This document shows, piece by piece, positions 1 through 8,637 of a stretch of 34,692 nt of DNA. The notes beneath the pieces were generated by a model, which was not told where the DNA came from, made no database searches, and saw only the letters and a list, made by a program, of their open reading frames with translations. Origin of the DNA: Armatimonadaceae bacterium (GTDB lineage: Bacteria > Armatimonadota > Armatimonadia > Armatimonadales > Armatimonadaceae); the NCBI GenBank assembly GCA_030446525.1, contig JAUJNC010000040.1, forward strand, positions 1 through 34,692, given 5' to 3'. The translations under genes and the position numbers were made by a program. The stretch's first letter is position 1. Each line of letters begins with the position of its first letter.

Positions 1-1
1 C

Positions 2-118
2 GGCCGGCTGCGGTCTGGGTCCCGCAAGCGCGATACGCTTCGGGTGGCGGGGCCTGTGGTGGCCGGCGCCGGTGAGCGCTACCGGTTAGAGGTACGCCAG
101 TTCAGCTGGCTTCGATGA
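2..118 (+). CDS. C-terminal tail of an unknown protein (cut by window edge)
   Basis: An open frame runs from the window edge to a TGA at 116-118. Its last residues read ERYRLEVRQFSWLR, which looks like an ordinary protein end. The TGA abuts the AAGGAGG ribosome binding site of the galactose-oxidase gene, so the two would be cotranscribed. Only 38 codons are visible and no domain can be recognised. It could be chance, since high-GC DNA stays open easily. Confidence 0.4.
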   Translation, partial: GRLRSGSRKRDTLRVAGPVVAGAGERYRLEVRQFSWLR

Positions 119-130
119 AGGAGGTTTCAC

Positions 131-2044
131 ATGATTTCTTGGCTGTGGCCCCGGCGTTCTCGCCGGGCACTCCTGCTGTCGCCGGTTCTGCTGCTTGTGG
201 TGGGGGCGGTCACTGCCCCGCCGGTTGTTGCGCAGGACTACACCGTAGCTGCCAGCCCGAGCACGGTGTCCCCGGGCGGCATGCTGACCGTCAGCTGGAC
301 GGCGCCTGCCGGCCGTCCCGCCACCGACTGGGTCGGGCTTTACCGCGTGGGCGCCCCCGATGACGAGAGCTCCCTCCTGTCCTGGCAGTACACGGGCGGC
401 ACCAGCTCCGGCAGCCGCACCTTCACCGCGCCCGGGCCAGAGGGCCCGTACGAGTTCCGCTATTACTTGGAAGACGGCTTCACGCGCCGGGCGAGCAGCG
501 GCCCGGTGACGGTACGGGTCACTCCCCAGCTGCCCGCGCCGGCGGCGCAGGTCGGGCGGTGGGCGGCTTCCTCCGGCTGGCCGGCGGCGGCCGCACACGC
601 GGTGCTGCTGCCGACCGGCAGGGTGCTGTTCTGGCCCCGCCCCTATGAAGGCGCCGCGCGCCTGTGGAACCCGGCGAACGGCGCCTTCGATAACGTGCCC
701 CCGGTGCCGGGGGAGTACGACATCTGGTGCAGCGGCCACTCGCTGATGGCCGACGGCCGGGTGCTGATCGCCGGCGGCTGGGTGCACGACAGCGACATCC
801 AGTACGCCGACGGGGCCGGCGTGCGCAACGCCAGCATCTACGACCCGGAGCGCAACGCCTGGGAATCGCTGCAACCCATGAACCTGGGCCGCTGGTACCC
901 CAGCTGCCTGACCCTGGCCAACGGCGACGTGCTGGTGCTCGGGGGCACGTACGACGCCGACCCCATGAGCAGGGAAGATCCTTACATGCCCAACAATCTG
1001 CCCCAGGTCTGGACCGGCAGCGGCTGGCGCGATCTAGTCGCGGCCTCACAACATAGCGCGGCCACGCTGGGCGGCGACCCTCGTGACCCCCTGCCGGTGC
1101 CCACCTACCCGTACCTGCACCTGGCGCCCAACGGCCGGGCCTTCCTGGCCGGCCCGAATCAGGCCACCTTCTACCTGGATACCGCCGGCGGCCCGGGCGG
1201 GGCCCGCGCCTGGAACTTCGTGGCCCACCGGCAGTTCCCCAACCGCGACTACGGCGCTTCGGTGATGTACGCCCCCGGCAGGGTGCTCTTCGTCGGCGGC
1301 GGCCAGGACCCGCCGACCGAGACGGCCGAGGTGATCGACCTGAACGCCGACTCGCCCGCGTGGCGCCGCGTGGAGCCTATGTCGGTCGCGCGGCGCCAGC
1401 TCAACGCCACCATCCTGCCCGACGGCCGGGTGCTGGTGACCGGCGGGACAACCGGCAACGGCTACGGCTGGACGGAGCCGGGCAGAGAGCCCGAGGCCGT
1501 GTTCCGGGCCGAGCTGTGGGATCCGCAGACCGAGCAGTTCCGCCCCATGGCCAACATGCCTGGGCCCGGCCGCTGGTACCACTCGGCCGCGCTGCTGCTG
1601 CCGGACGGGCGGGTGCTGTCGATGGGGGGCGACAACACGCGCCTGGAAGGCGGCCAGTGGACCACGACCAACCGCAACGCCGAGATCTTCTCGCCGCCCT
1701 ACCTGTTCAGCGCGGGAGACACACCGGCCGCCCGGCCGCAGATCGGCGCCAACCCCGCCGCCGGCAGCAGCGTCGGCTATGACGCCGATCTGGCCATCGA
1801 TGTCGCCACACCGGTCGGGGGCAACAGCGTCGCGTCGGTGACCCTGGTGCGGCTCAGCTCGGCCACCCATACGCGCAACATGGACCAGCGGTTCAACCGG
1901 TTGCAGATCCAGCAGCAGACATCGAACCGCGTCACCGCCCGGACGCCTGCCGGCGCCAACGTGTGCCCGCCGGGCTACTACATGCTGTTCGTCTTGAACA
2001 ACAGCGGCGTGCCCTCGATGGCAAGGATCATCCGGATCGGCTGA
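131..2044 (+). CDS. Secreted galactose oxidase-like radical-copper oxidase
   Basis: A 637-residue exported protein. The start ATG lies 7 bases after AAGGAGG. A basic N-terminus (WPRRSRR) and a hydrophobic stretch to about residue 34 (ending VVAQ) form a signal peptide. Residues about 36-131 make an Ig-like domain, followed by a kelch propeller and a C-terminal DUF1929 domain. Every residue of the galactose/glyoxal oxidase site can be placed: Cys200 (DIWCSGHS) and Tyr256 (GRWYPS) would form the Tyr-Cys cofactor, Tyr483 and His484 (RWYHSAALLLPDG) and His580 (ATHTRNMDQR) would bind copper. The family oxidises primary alcohols or aldehydes to aldehyde or acid plus hydrogen peroxide outside the cell. 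Substrate is not predictable. It converges on the oxidoreductase gene at 2157 and may belong with an upstream gene. Family assignment is firm. Confidence 0.93.
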   Translation: MISWLWPRRSRRALLLSPVLLLVVGAVTAPPVVAQDYTVAASPSTVSPGGMLTVSWTAPAGRPATDWVGLYRVGAPDDESSLLSWQYTGGTSSGSRTFTAPGPEGPYEFRYYLEDGFTRRASSGPVTVRVTPQLPAPAAQVGRWAASSGWPAAAAHAVLLPTGRVLFWPRPYEGAARLWNPANGAFDNVPPVPGEYDIWCSGHSLMADGRVLIAGGWVHDSDIQYADGAGVRNASIYDPERNAWESLQPMNLGRWYPSCLTLANGDVLVLGGTYDADPMSREDPYMPNNLPQVWTGSGWRDLVAASQHSAATLGGDPRDPLPVPTYPYLHLAPNGRAFLAGPNQATFYLDTAGGPGGARAWNFVAHRQFPNRDYGASVMYAPGRVLFVGGGQDPPTETAEVIDLNADSPAWRRVEPMSVARRQLNATILPDGRVLVTGGTTGNGYGWTEPGREPEAVFRAELWDPQTEQFRPMANMPGPGRWYHSAALLLPDGRVLSMGGDNTRLEGGQWTTTNRNAEIFSPPYLFSAGDTPAARPQIGANPAAGSSVGYDADLAIDVATPVGGNSVASVTLVRLSSATHTRNMDQRFNRLQIQQQTSNRVTARTPAGANVCPPGYYMLFVLNNSGVPSMARIIRIG

Positions 2045-2156
2045 TACCAGAGGAGCCAGCGACTCAGGCCTTTGAGCCGGTAATGCTGCCAGCCGATAAC
2101 AACCATCTCCTGACCTGACATGACCAGGAGATGGCTCCCGAAACGTTTCAGGGCAG
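2042..2156 (-). other. Coding-like remnant in the convergent intergenic gap
   Basis: On the minus strand the gap reads as an uninterrupted peptide containing LAALKRFGSHLL, GQEMVVIGWQHYRLKG and LSRWLLWYQ. It has no start codon of its own and continues antisense into the galactose-oxidase end. By eye this stretch is less GC-rich than both flanks. It resembles the C-terminal end of a transposase-like or other foreign protein, but I cannot name the family. It could be chance. Confidence 0.25.
2103..2134. terminator. Hairpin between convergent genes
   Basis: Perfect 10-bp inverted repeat, CCATCTCCTG at 2103-2112 and CAGGAGATGG at 2125-2134, with a 12-base loop. It lies between the convergent genes ending at 2044 and 2157. 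There is no T-tract on either side, so termination would be rho-dependent or weak. It may instead be part of the coding-like remnant on the minus strand here. Confidence 0.4.
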
Positions 2157-3278
2157 CTAGAGGGAGAGCTTGCCCCATTGGGGGATCTTCAGACGCTCGC
2201 CGTCCCGGAGGCAGGACTGGTGGGCGACGATGCCGGGCGCGCAGTAGGCGACGGCCTCGTAGACGTCGACTTCGGGCGGGCGGTTGTCCCGGATCGCGCG
2301 CACCCAGTCCTCGACGATGTAGGGGTGCGCGCCGTCGTGCCCGCCGTAGGTATATTTGACGAGCGGGTCGGGGAGGGGGGCATACACCCCCGCGCGGTGC
2401 CAAGGTGTGGGCGCGGCGAGGCTGCCCTCGGCGTCACGTCCGTAGACGCGGTAGCTGCTTTCCCAGCCGCCCGGGTGCGGCGAGACGAAGGACAGGCTTT
2501 CCCCGTAGATCGAAAACGTTTCGGCCGAGGGGGAGGCGACCCGGCGCATCTCCAGGATGCGCACGGGCACGCCGTCGTCCGTCTTGAAAAGGGCGACGGC
2601 GTTGCCGAAGGGACATTGCCAGTAGGTGTCCGCGCGGTAGGTGCCGTCGTCGGGGACCGGCGAAGGGTAGGCGCTCACCTCGACCAGCCGGCCTCCCGTC
2701 ACGCCCAACACGTGCCCGGTCGAGTGGGTGATGTACAGGAACGGCGGGAAGCCCGCCGCCCGCCAGTCTTTGCCGCCGTACTCGGCGGGGCTACGGGTGC
2801 GCGCGCCCTCCACGCGGTCGTGCAGGTACTGGGCCTCCATGTAGACGACGCGCCCGAAGCGCCCTTCCCGGAACCACCGGCGGCACTGGGCGGCGGGCGG
2901 GCGCCAATAGCTTGTTTCGGCGTTTGCGTAGACCAGCCCGGTTTCCCGGACGGCCGCGACAAGCTCCTCACACTGCTCCAGCGTGATGGCCGCCGGCACG
3001 GCACAAAGGACGTGCTTGCCCGCCCGGAGCGCGGCGACGGAATGCTCGGCGTGGCGCGGCGCGTGGGTGAATACGGCCACGGCGTCGACGTCCGGCATCG
3101 CCAGAACCTCGTCGAGCGTCCGCGCCCCGCGGGCGCAGCCGGTGACCTGTGCGGTTCTGGCCACCATATCTTCGTTCAAATCCGCGACACAGACCAGCTC
3201 GCAATCGGGGTGATCGCCGACGATGCGCGCGAAGGTGCTCCCGAAGCCTAAGCCGACGACGGCGACACGAAGGGGCAT
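2157..3278 (-). CDS. Gfo/Idh/MocA family oxidoreductase lacking the EKP lysine
   Basis: A 373-residue NAD(P)-binding oxidoreductase, last gene of the catabolic operon. Residues 1-125 form the Rossmann domain (VAVVGLGFGSTFARI), and the rest is the alpha/beta substrate domain. Where relatives carry the EKP motif with a catalytic lysine, this protein reads GKHVLCAVPAA, with Ala93 and Val94 in place of Glu and Lys. The two sister proteins in the same operon keep EKP. Cofactor binding is plausible but ordinary sugar dehydrogenation is doubtful, so it may act on an unusual substrate, be structural, or catalyse a non-redox step. It starts 13 bases after the stop of the previous gene, with GGGAGAAG upstream. 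The frame is intact. Confidence 0.88.
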   Translation of the reverse strand: MPLRVAVVGLGFGSTFARIVGDHPDCELVCVADLNEDMVARTAQVTGCARGARTLDEVLAMPDVDAVAVFTHAPRHAEHSVAALRAGKHVLCAVPAAITLEQCEELVAAVRETGLVYANAETSYWRPPAAQCRRWFREGRFGRVVYMEAQYLHDRVEGARTRSPAEYGGKDWRAAGFPPFLYITHSTGHVLGVTGGRLVEVSAYPSPVPDDGTYRADTYWQCPFGNAVALFKTDDGVPVRILEMRRVASPSAETFSIYGESLSFVSPHPGGWESSYRVYGRDAEGSLAAPTPWHRAGVYAPLPDPLVKYTYGGHDGAHPYIVEDWVRAIRDNRPPEVDVYEAVAYCAPGIVAHQSCLRDGERLKIPQWGKLSL

Positions 3279-3291
3279 GTGGCTTCTCCCA

Positions 3292-4320
3292 TTAGAAGTG
3301 AAAGGGGCGGTCCGCCTTGCCGGAGTCGAGGACAGCGCGTGCGATCGCCAGGCTCTTCAGGGCTTCCCGCACCGTCCACGGGCGACGGGCGCCCTCCCCA
3401 AACCGCGCCCACGAAGGCGCGGATCTCGTCCAGGTACATGTCGTTTTTGAGGTACGGGTGCTGCTCCAGCCCGCCCCCACCCCGGTCGATGACCACGGCC
3501 CCCTGCTCCGGCCCCAGCGGGGCAGGGAAGCGAAGTCGGGGCGTGCGTCCCGCCCGAAGTAGAGCGCGCCTTGCGGGCCGATGATCTCGTTGACCGCGCT
3601 CCCCCGCGCGCGCCCGCGGGAAAGGCCCCACGACCAGGAGACGATCAGGTCGTCGCCGCTGTCGAACGGGATGATCGCCGTGCCGGTGTCCGCGCACGTG
3701 GCATCGCCCCGGAAGGTTTTGGTGCTGGACAGGACGGCGCGCGCTTCGCCGAAGGTGAAGCGCGCGAAGTCGTAGTTGTGGATGGCGGCGTCCAGCAGGG
3801 GGCCGTCCCCTCGCCCCTTTTGCAGGTACCACGGCTGCCGGCCGCCGCGCACGGCGTTCAGCGAGCGCCACACGACGGGGCGGCCCAGCGCGCCCGCCTG
3901 CACCAGGCTCCCGCACCTTCAGCCAGCCGTTGTCGAAGCGCCGGCAGAAGGCGATCATGAGCAGGACCCCCGCCTCGTCCGCCGCCGCGCGCATCCGCTC
4001 GGCCGCGTCGGAGTCAGCGCCATCGGCTTCTCGCACAGGACGTGTTTGCCGGCCTGCGCCGCGGCCACGGCGGCCTCCTCGTGCAGCCACGTCGGCAGGC
4101 AGATGTCGATGGCGTCGATGTCGTCCCGCCGCAGCACCGCGCGCCAGTCGGTGTGCCGCTCGGGGATGCCCAGGGCTGCTCCTGCAGCGCCCCGGCCTTC
4201 GCCTCGTCGATGTCGACGATCACCGCCAGGCTCCACGCCCTCCGGGGCGGCGTAGGACCGGGCGTGCCGGGCGCTGATCCCGCCCGCCCCGATCTGGGCC
4301 ACCCGCAACGTGCCTGCCAT
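3292..4320 (-). pseudogene. Gfo/Idh/MocA oxidoreductase, broken by about six frameshifts
   Basis: The reading begins at 4320 ([20 protein letters not shown]), 15 bases after the TIM-barrel gene, with AAGGGGAT as a ribosome site, and ends in RPFHF at 3292. Homology runs through all three frames: the Rossmann start, [11 protein letters not shown], then [14 protein letters not shown] and [13 protein letters not shown] with the canonical EKP, then [41 protein letters not shown] and REALKSLAIARAVL. Shifts fall near 4228, 4180, 4015, 3908, 3525 and 3395, mostly at G/C runs. As a repaired product this would be an ordinary sugar or inositol-type dehydrogenase of about 340 residues. Because conserved motifs survive on both sides of every shift, consensus errors are more likely than decay. 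Confidence 0.8.
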
Positions 4321-4335
4321 GTCCGATAATCCCCT

Positions 4336-5158
4336 TTACAAGCCCGGCACGCCGGCCAGGTAGTCGCGCGCCCGCACCAGCCCCGCTCCACCTCTTCCGG
4401 TTTTTCGCCGGGCACCAGGCTCGATCAGGGACGGCCCGCGGAACCCGGCCTCGCCCAGCGTGCGGAAGATCGCGGGCCAGTCGACCTCGCCGTCGCCGGG
4501 GGTGGGAACTCGTTCGCTCCCCACCGGCCCGCGGTGGTCCTTGACGCAGAGCCCGACCGTGCGCGGGGCGATGATCGGCAGGTCGCTTTCGGGCCGCACG
4601 CCCGTGTAATACAGCAGGTTCCCGGGGTCATAGAACACGCCGACCTCGCCGGCGCCCGGCGTCTCGACCATCTCCAGAAGCCCCGGCCCGGTCCCCGTCG
4701 GCCCGCCGTGCGGCTTGAGGGCCAGCGACACGCCGACGCCCCGGGCGTATTCCGAGAACTCTCCGCCAGCAGCCGCGCATACTCCTCCCGCTCGCCCGGC
4801 AGGAACCGGAGCGCGTCCGCCGCGCCGTCCCTTGCCAATTGGCCCCGGGGGCCCACCAGCAGAAGCGTCGGCGCCCCCAGGCTCGGCCGCCCGCCCGATC
4901 CTGGCGCGGAAGGCGCCGGCGTTCTCCGGCTTGAGGGTTCCGCCGAAGGCCATCCCGGCACGTGCAGGGCGAACCGGTCCACGGCGCGCCGGATCGCGCG
5001 CACCTCCTCGCCCGTCATGTCCTCCCGGACGGCCGCCCGGCCGCCGTGCTGGCCGAGCAGCGCCACGTCCCGGAACCCCAGCCGGGCGATGCGCTCCAGG
5101 CCTCTTCCAGCGAACACATGCGAAAAGCGCGCGTCATCACACCGAGCGTCACCGGCAT
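4336..5158 (-). pseudogene. Sugar phosphate isomerase/epimerase (xylose isomerase-like TIM barrel), frameshifted
   Basis: Start ATG at 5158 directly follows GGGAGGAGG. The reading begins MPVTLGVMTRAFRMCSLEEA, shifts near 5100 into GLERIARLGFRDVALLGQHG, shifts again near 4955 to FGGTLKPENAGAFRARI, briefly to APTLLLVGPRGQLA, then to VGVSLALKPHGGPTGTG, GVFYDPGNLLYYTG and VGLCVKDHRGP, with a final shift near 4420 before RARDYLAGVPGL. This pattern, a conserved LKPHGG, DPGN and KDH, is that of the AP-endonuclease-2-like isomerase/epimerase barrel with metal-binding Glu/Asp/His. About 275 residues if repaired. In the operon it would isomerise or epimerise the keto-sugars produced by the neighbouring dehydrogenases. 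The shifts are probably sequencing errors. Confidence 0.8.
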
Positions 5159-5184
5159 ACCTCCTCCCTTTCCCGCAGCCCGTC

Positions 5185-6210
5185 TTAGCCGGCGAGCGGC
5201 ACCGCCTCGCCGGACCGCACGGCCTGCTCCGCCGCCAGGCAGATCTGCACCGCCTTGCGACCCTCCCTGCCGCCGACCGCGGGCCCGGCGCCTGCGCGCA
5301 CGGCCCGCGCCACCGCCTCGATCTGCCGGCGCAGTTCCAGCGTCTCGCCGGGCACTTCGGGGACGGGAACCCGGCGCACCCCTGTCTCGCCGCCCACCTC
5401 CAGCCCGTACTCGGGATGCTCCGCCCGGTCCATCTCGCCGGACCACCAGGCCCGGATCGCGCCGCGCTCGCCCACCACGTGCGCCGCCAGGTGGTGCTGG
5501 TACCCGGCGAGCGTCTGGCTGACGACGGCGTAGGCCCCGCCGCCGTACGTCACGGTCGCGGTGAAGTTGTCGAGCAGGCACGGCGCCCGGTCGGGGAGCC
5601 CATTCGCCCACGCCGAAACGACGACGGGATCGCCCCAGCCGCCCAGGTACCAGTCGGCCAGGTCGAAGAAGTGGATCGGCTCCTCCAGGATCCAGCTGCC
5701 CACGCGCCCGGCGTCCCACCGCCACCCCTCCGCCCCCTGCCGGTACGGGCGCCGGAACAGGGTGATCTGCACGTGCAGCGGCCTGCCGATGGCCCCCTCA
5801 TCGATCAGGGATTTCACCCGGCCCCACAGCGGCGAGAAGCGGAGCTCGTGCCCGACGAACAGGCGGCGCCCTGCCGCCTGCGCCGTTCGCAGTATCTCGT
5901 CGCAGTCCTCGACCGAGAGCGCCATCGGCTTCTCCAGCAGCACGTGCTTGCCGGCCTGCAGCGCCGCGACCGCCATCGGGCGGTGCAGGTGGTTGGGGAC
6001 GACGAGGTCGACCACGTCGATATCGCCGCCCCTCAAAAGGCCTTCATAATCGGCGTACACCCGGGCGCCGTACGCCCGGGCCGCCTCCGCCCCCTTCTCG
6101 GGCGAGCGCGTGACCACGGCGGCGAGCCCCGCCCCTTCCGCCTCGTGCAGCATGCGGGCGTGGCACAGGCCCCACCCCCCGAGGCCGACCAGGCCGAAAC
6201 GGACGCTCAT
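5185..6210 (-). CDS. Gfo/Idh/MocA family oxidoreductase
   Basis: An intact 341-residue NAD(P)-dependent dehydrogenase. The N-terminal Rossmann domain starts FGLVGLGGWGLCHARML, and the hallmark GKHVLLEKPMAL carries the catalytic lysine at residue 94. The substrate domain contains EEPIHFFDLADWYLGG, whose histidine and aspartate are usual substrate contacts in this family. Typical reactions are reversible oxidation of a sugar or inositol hydroxyl. It begins 3 bases after the dienelactone hydrolase stop and ends 26 bases before the isomerase, so translational coupling is likely. Cytoplasmic; no signal peptide. The precise sugar cannot be predicted. Confidence 0.92.
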   Translation of the reverse strand: MSVRFGLVGLGGWGLCHARMLHEAEGAGLAAVVTRSPEKGAEAARAYGARVYADYEGLLRGGDIDVVDLVVPNHLHRPMAVAALQAGKHVLLEKPMALSVEDCDEILRTAQAAGRRLFVGHELRFSPLWGRVKSLIDEGAIGRPLHVQITLFRRPYRQGAEGWRWDAGRVGSWILEEPIHFFDLADWYLGGWGDPVVVSAWANGLPDRAPCLLDNFTATVTYGGGAYAVVSQTLAGYQHHLAAHVVGERGAIRAWWSGEMDRAEHPEYGLEVGGETGVRRVPVPEVPGETLELRRQIEAVARAVRAGAGPAVGGREGRKAVQICLAAEQAVRSGEAVPLAG

Positions 6211-6213
6211 CCC

Positions 6214-7077
6214 TCAGGCCGCGCCGTACTTCTTGAACCACGCCTGCAGGCGCTTCCAGCCGTCCTCGGCCGCGGCCTTGCGGTAGCTGGGACGGTAGTC
6301 GGCGTGGAACGCGTGCGGGGCGTCCGGGTAGACGACGATCTCCGAGGGCTTGCCGGCCTCCTTGAGCGCCTTGCGCATCTGCTCGACCGCGGTGAGCGGG
6401 ATCCCCTGGTCCTCCCCGGCATACAGGCCGAGGACCGGCGCCTTGAGCGAGGCGGCCACGTCGACGGGGTATTTGGTCTGGAGCGCGTTCGCCTCGCCGG
6501 TCAAACGCCCGTACCAGGCCACGCCCGCCTTGAGCTGGGGGTTGTGCGCGGCGTACAGCCAGACGATGCGCCCGCCCCAGCAGAACCCGGTGATGCCCAG
6601 CTTGTCGACGTCGCCCTTGCCCGACTGCTTGGCCCAGGCCACGGCGGCGTCGAGGTCGGCCATCACCTGGGCGTCGGGGACCTTGGAGACCACCTCGGCG
6701 ATGAGATTGCGCGTGTCGGCCATCTTCGACACGTCGCCCTGGCGGGCGAACAGCTCGGGCGCGATGGCCAGGTGCCCTAGCTTGGCGAAGCGGCGGCAGA
6801 CGTCCTTGATGTGCTCGTGGACGCCGAAGATCTCCTGGATCACGAGGACGGTGGGGAACGGGCCGCCCGAGGCGGGCATGGCCCGGTACGCGGGGATCTC
6901 GCCCCCCTTCGCCGGGATCTTCACTTCACCGGCCGTCAGTCCTTTGGCGTCCGTCGTGACGGTCTGGGCCGCGACCGGCTGTACGGACAGGGCGAATCCG
7001 GTCGCCAGGGTCGTCATCACAAACTCGCGGCGGGTGAAGTCGGTCTTGGGCAGCAAACTACGCAGGTCATCGTTCAC
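6214..7077 (-). CDS. Dienelactone hydrolase family protein with Tat-type signal
   Basis: A 287-residue alpha/beta hydrolase. The N-terminus holds a twin-arginine-like motif (TRREFVMTT) followed by a hydrophobic stretch and VAAQ, so export in folded form is expected. The mature part follows the dienelactone hydrolase fold: [17 protein letters not shown] with the conserved Glu, the nucleophile Cys166 in GFCWGG, an acidic residue in [10 protein letters not shown] and the catalytic histidine in [14 protein letters not shown]. The family cleaves lactone or ester bonds. In this operon it may open a sugar lactone or remove an acyl group from the glycan. It lies 45 bases after the sulfatase stop. Length is a little above the usual 230-250 because of the signal. 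Confidence 0.9.
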   Translation of the reverse strand: MNDDLRSLLPKTDFTRREFVMTTLATGFALSVQPVAAQTVTTDAKGLTAGEVKIPAKGGEIPAYRAMPASGGPFPTVLVIQEIFGVHEHIKDVCRRFAKLGHLAIAPELFARQGDVSKMADTRNLIAEVVSKVPDAQVMADLDAAVAWAKQSGKGDVDKLGITGFCWGGRIVWLYAAHNPQLKAGVAWYGRLTGEANALQTKYPVDVAASLKAPVLGLYAGEDQGIPLTAVEQMRKALKEAGKPSEIVVYPDAPHAFHADYRPSYRKAAAEDGWKRLQAWFKKYGAA

Positions 7078-7122
7078 GGTTAACTCTCTCCTTGCAGCTG
7101 TACATGTTAGAGCGCGGACGCC

Positions 7123-8613
7123 TTAGCCTGACCAGCCGCCTTCCCGTATCTCGTCGGCGCGCCGCTTCCACTTCTGGTAGTTCGGCGTCAGGCGGATGGC
7201 GCCGGCCGGCTGCGGCACCAGTTGTCCGTTCCGGCCGCGCGGGTCCCCGCGCCGCTCGTTGATCTGGGCCAGCCGGCCGCGCCACAGGCCGATGCGCTCC
7301 TGCCACCCGGGATCGCGGGATAGGTCGCGGCACTCGGCGGGGTCATCCGCCAGGCGGAAAAACTGCTCTTCCCCGGTATGGTGGAACCAGATATACTTCT
7401 CCCGCCCGTCCGTGACCCATTGCTGGCCGTACGTCCTGCCGTAGCAGTGGGTGTGTTCGCCCTGGACGTATTCCCGCCAGTCTTTTCCGCCGCGTGCCAG
7501 CTTCAGCACGCTCCGGCCGTCCACCGACTCCGGGATCGGCACGCCGGCGGCATCGAGGAGGGTCGGCATCACGTCCTGCAGCTCGACGGGCTGGTCGAAC
7601 ACCTGTCCCTGCGGCAGGTCCCATGCCGCCGGATACCGGACCAGGAAGGGCACGCGGGCGGAACCCTCGTAGCCGTACGTCTTGCGCCAGTGGTGGTGGT
7701 CGCCCATCATGTCGCCGTGGTCTGAGGTAAATAGGATAAAGGTGTCGCGCAGCCCTTCCGGATCCATGCGCCAGAACTCATGGAGCAGGCGCCCGATCTG
7801 GTGGTCGATGAACGTGATGTTCCCGTAATACCCGACCCTGGCCCGGTGGATTTCCCGGTCGCTCAGGCGCGTGCGGGGCGCGTCGACGTCGGGAACACGC
7901 CGGTCGAACCGGGCCGCCCACGCGCCGACGGCCGCCCCGGGCACGTCCGGGTTGTTGATGTACATGTCCCAGTACGCCGGGGGCGCGTCGTAGGGCGAAT
8001 GCGGGCGGGCGAACGAGAGCCACAGGAAGAACGGCCTGGTGGGGTCCCGGCGGCGCAGAAACTCGACCCCCTCGCTCGCGGTCCAGTGCGTCGGATGCAG
8101 GTGCTCGGGCAGATGCGTCGGCCGCGCCATCCAGCTGTTCCACCCGACGCCGTGGTCCCGGTAGCCGTATGCCCCCTCCTTGTGCTTTTCGAAGAAGAGA
8201 TGGTAATCGCTGATGAAATGCGGGCTTTGACGGCGCCCGCTCTCGTCCAGGACCATGTGGTGAAACCCGTACAGCCGCCGCTGCGGGACGAAGTGCATCT
8301 TCCCCACGGCCTGGGTGTGGTAACCCGCCCGGGCAAGCTCGCCGGGAAGGGTGGCGGGGAACTCCAGCGCGTCGCTTCCGGTCATCTCCAGGCGCCCGTG
8401 GTTCCACTGGTTCATGCCGGTAAGCAGGGCCGCCCGCGCCGGGATGCACGACGGCACCGCCGAGTACGCGCATCGGAAGCGGGCACCTTCGGCGGCGAGC
8501 TGATCGAGATTGGGCGTTTCCACGGCCGGGTGCCCGTCGCACCCGAGGCAGTCGCCGCGCTGCTGGTCCGTCGTTATAAACAAAATGTTGGGCCGTTTCG
8601 CCAACCGCTGCAC
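7123..8613 (-). CDS. Formylglycine-dependent sulfatase
   Basis: A type I sulfatase of up to 496 residues. The N-terminus holds the metal site (NILFITTDQQRGD), and the sulfatase signature SCIPARAALLTG puts Cys56 as the residue converted to formylglycine by a maturase. Downstream are the metal-site LFTSDHGDMMGDH and the C-terminal subdomain. It hydrolyses sulfate esters, here most likely on a carbohydrate given the lyase upstream. No signal peptide is visible, which is unusual for a glycan sulfatase and implies action on imported oligosaccharides. Start choice: GTG at 8613 would sit on top of GGAGG, whereas TTG at 8604 (LAKRPNILF) is spaced about 8 bases from it and is the better start. It follows the lyase gene by 24 bases. 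Confidence 0.93.
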   Translation of the reverse strand: MQRLAKRPNILFITTDQQRGDCLGCDGHPAVETPNLDQLAAEGARFRCAYSAVPSCIPARAALLTGMNQWNHGRLEMTGSDALEFPATLPGELARAGYHTQAVGKMHFVPQRRLYGFHHMVLDESGRRQSPHFISDYHLFFEKHKEGAYGYRDHGVGWNSWMARPTHLPEHLHPTHWTASEGVEFLRRRDPTRPFFLWLSFARPHSPYDAPPAYWDMYINNPDVPGAAVGAWAARFDRRVPDVDAPRTRLSDREIHRARVGYYGNITFIDHQIGRLLHEFWRMDPEGLRDTFILFTSDHGDMMGDHHHWRKTYGYEGSARVPFLVRYPAAWDLPQGQVFDQPVELQDVMPTLLDAAGVPIPESVDGRSVLKLARGGKDWREYVQGEHTHCYGRTYGQQWVTDGREKYIWFHHTGEEQFFRLADDPAECRDLSRDPGWQERIGLWRGRLAQINERRGDPRGRNGQLVPQPAGAIRLTPNYQKWKRRADEIREGGWSG

Positions 8614-8637
8614 CTCCAGGCTTTGACAGGGCCGTGT

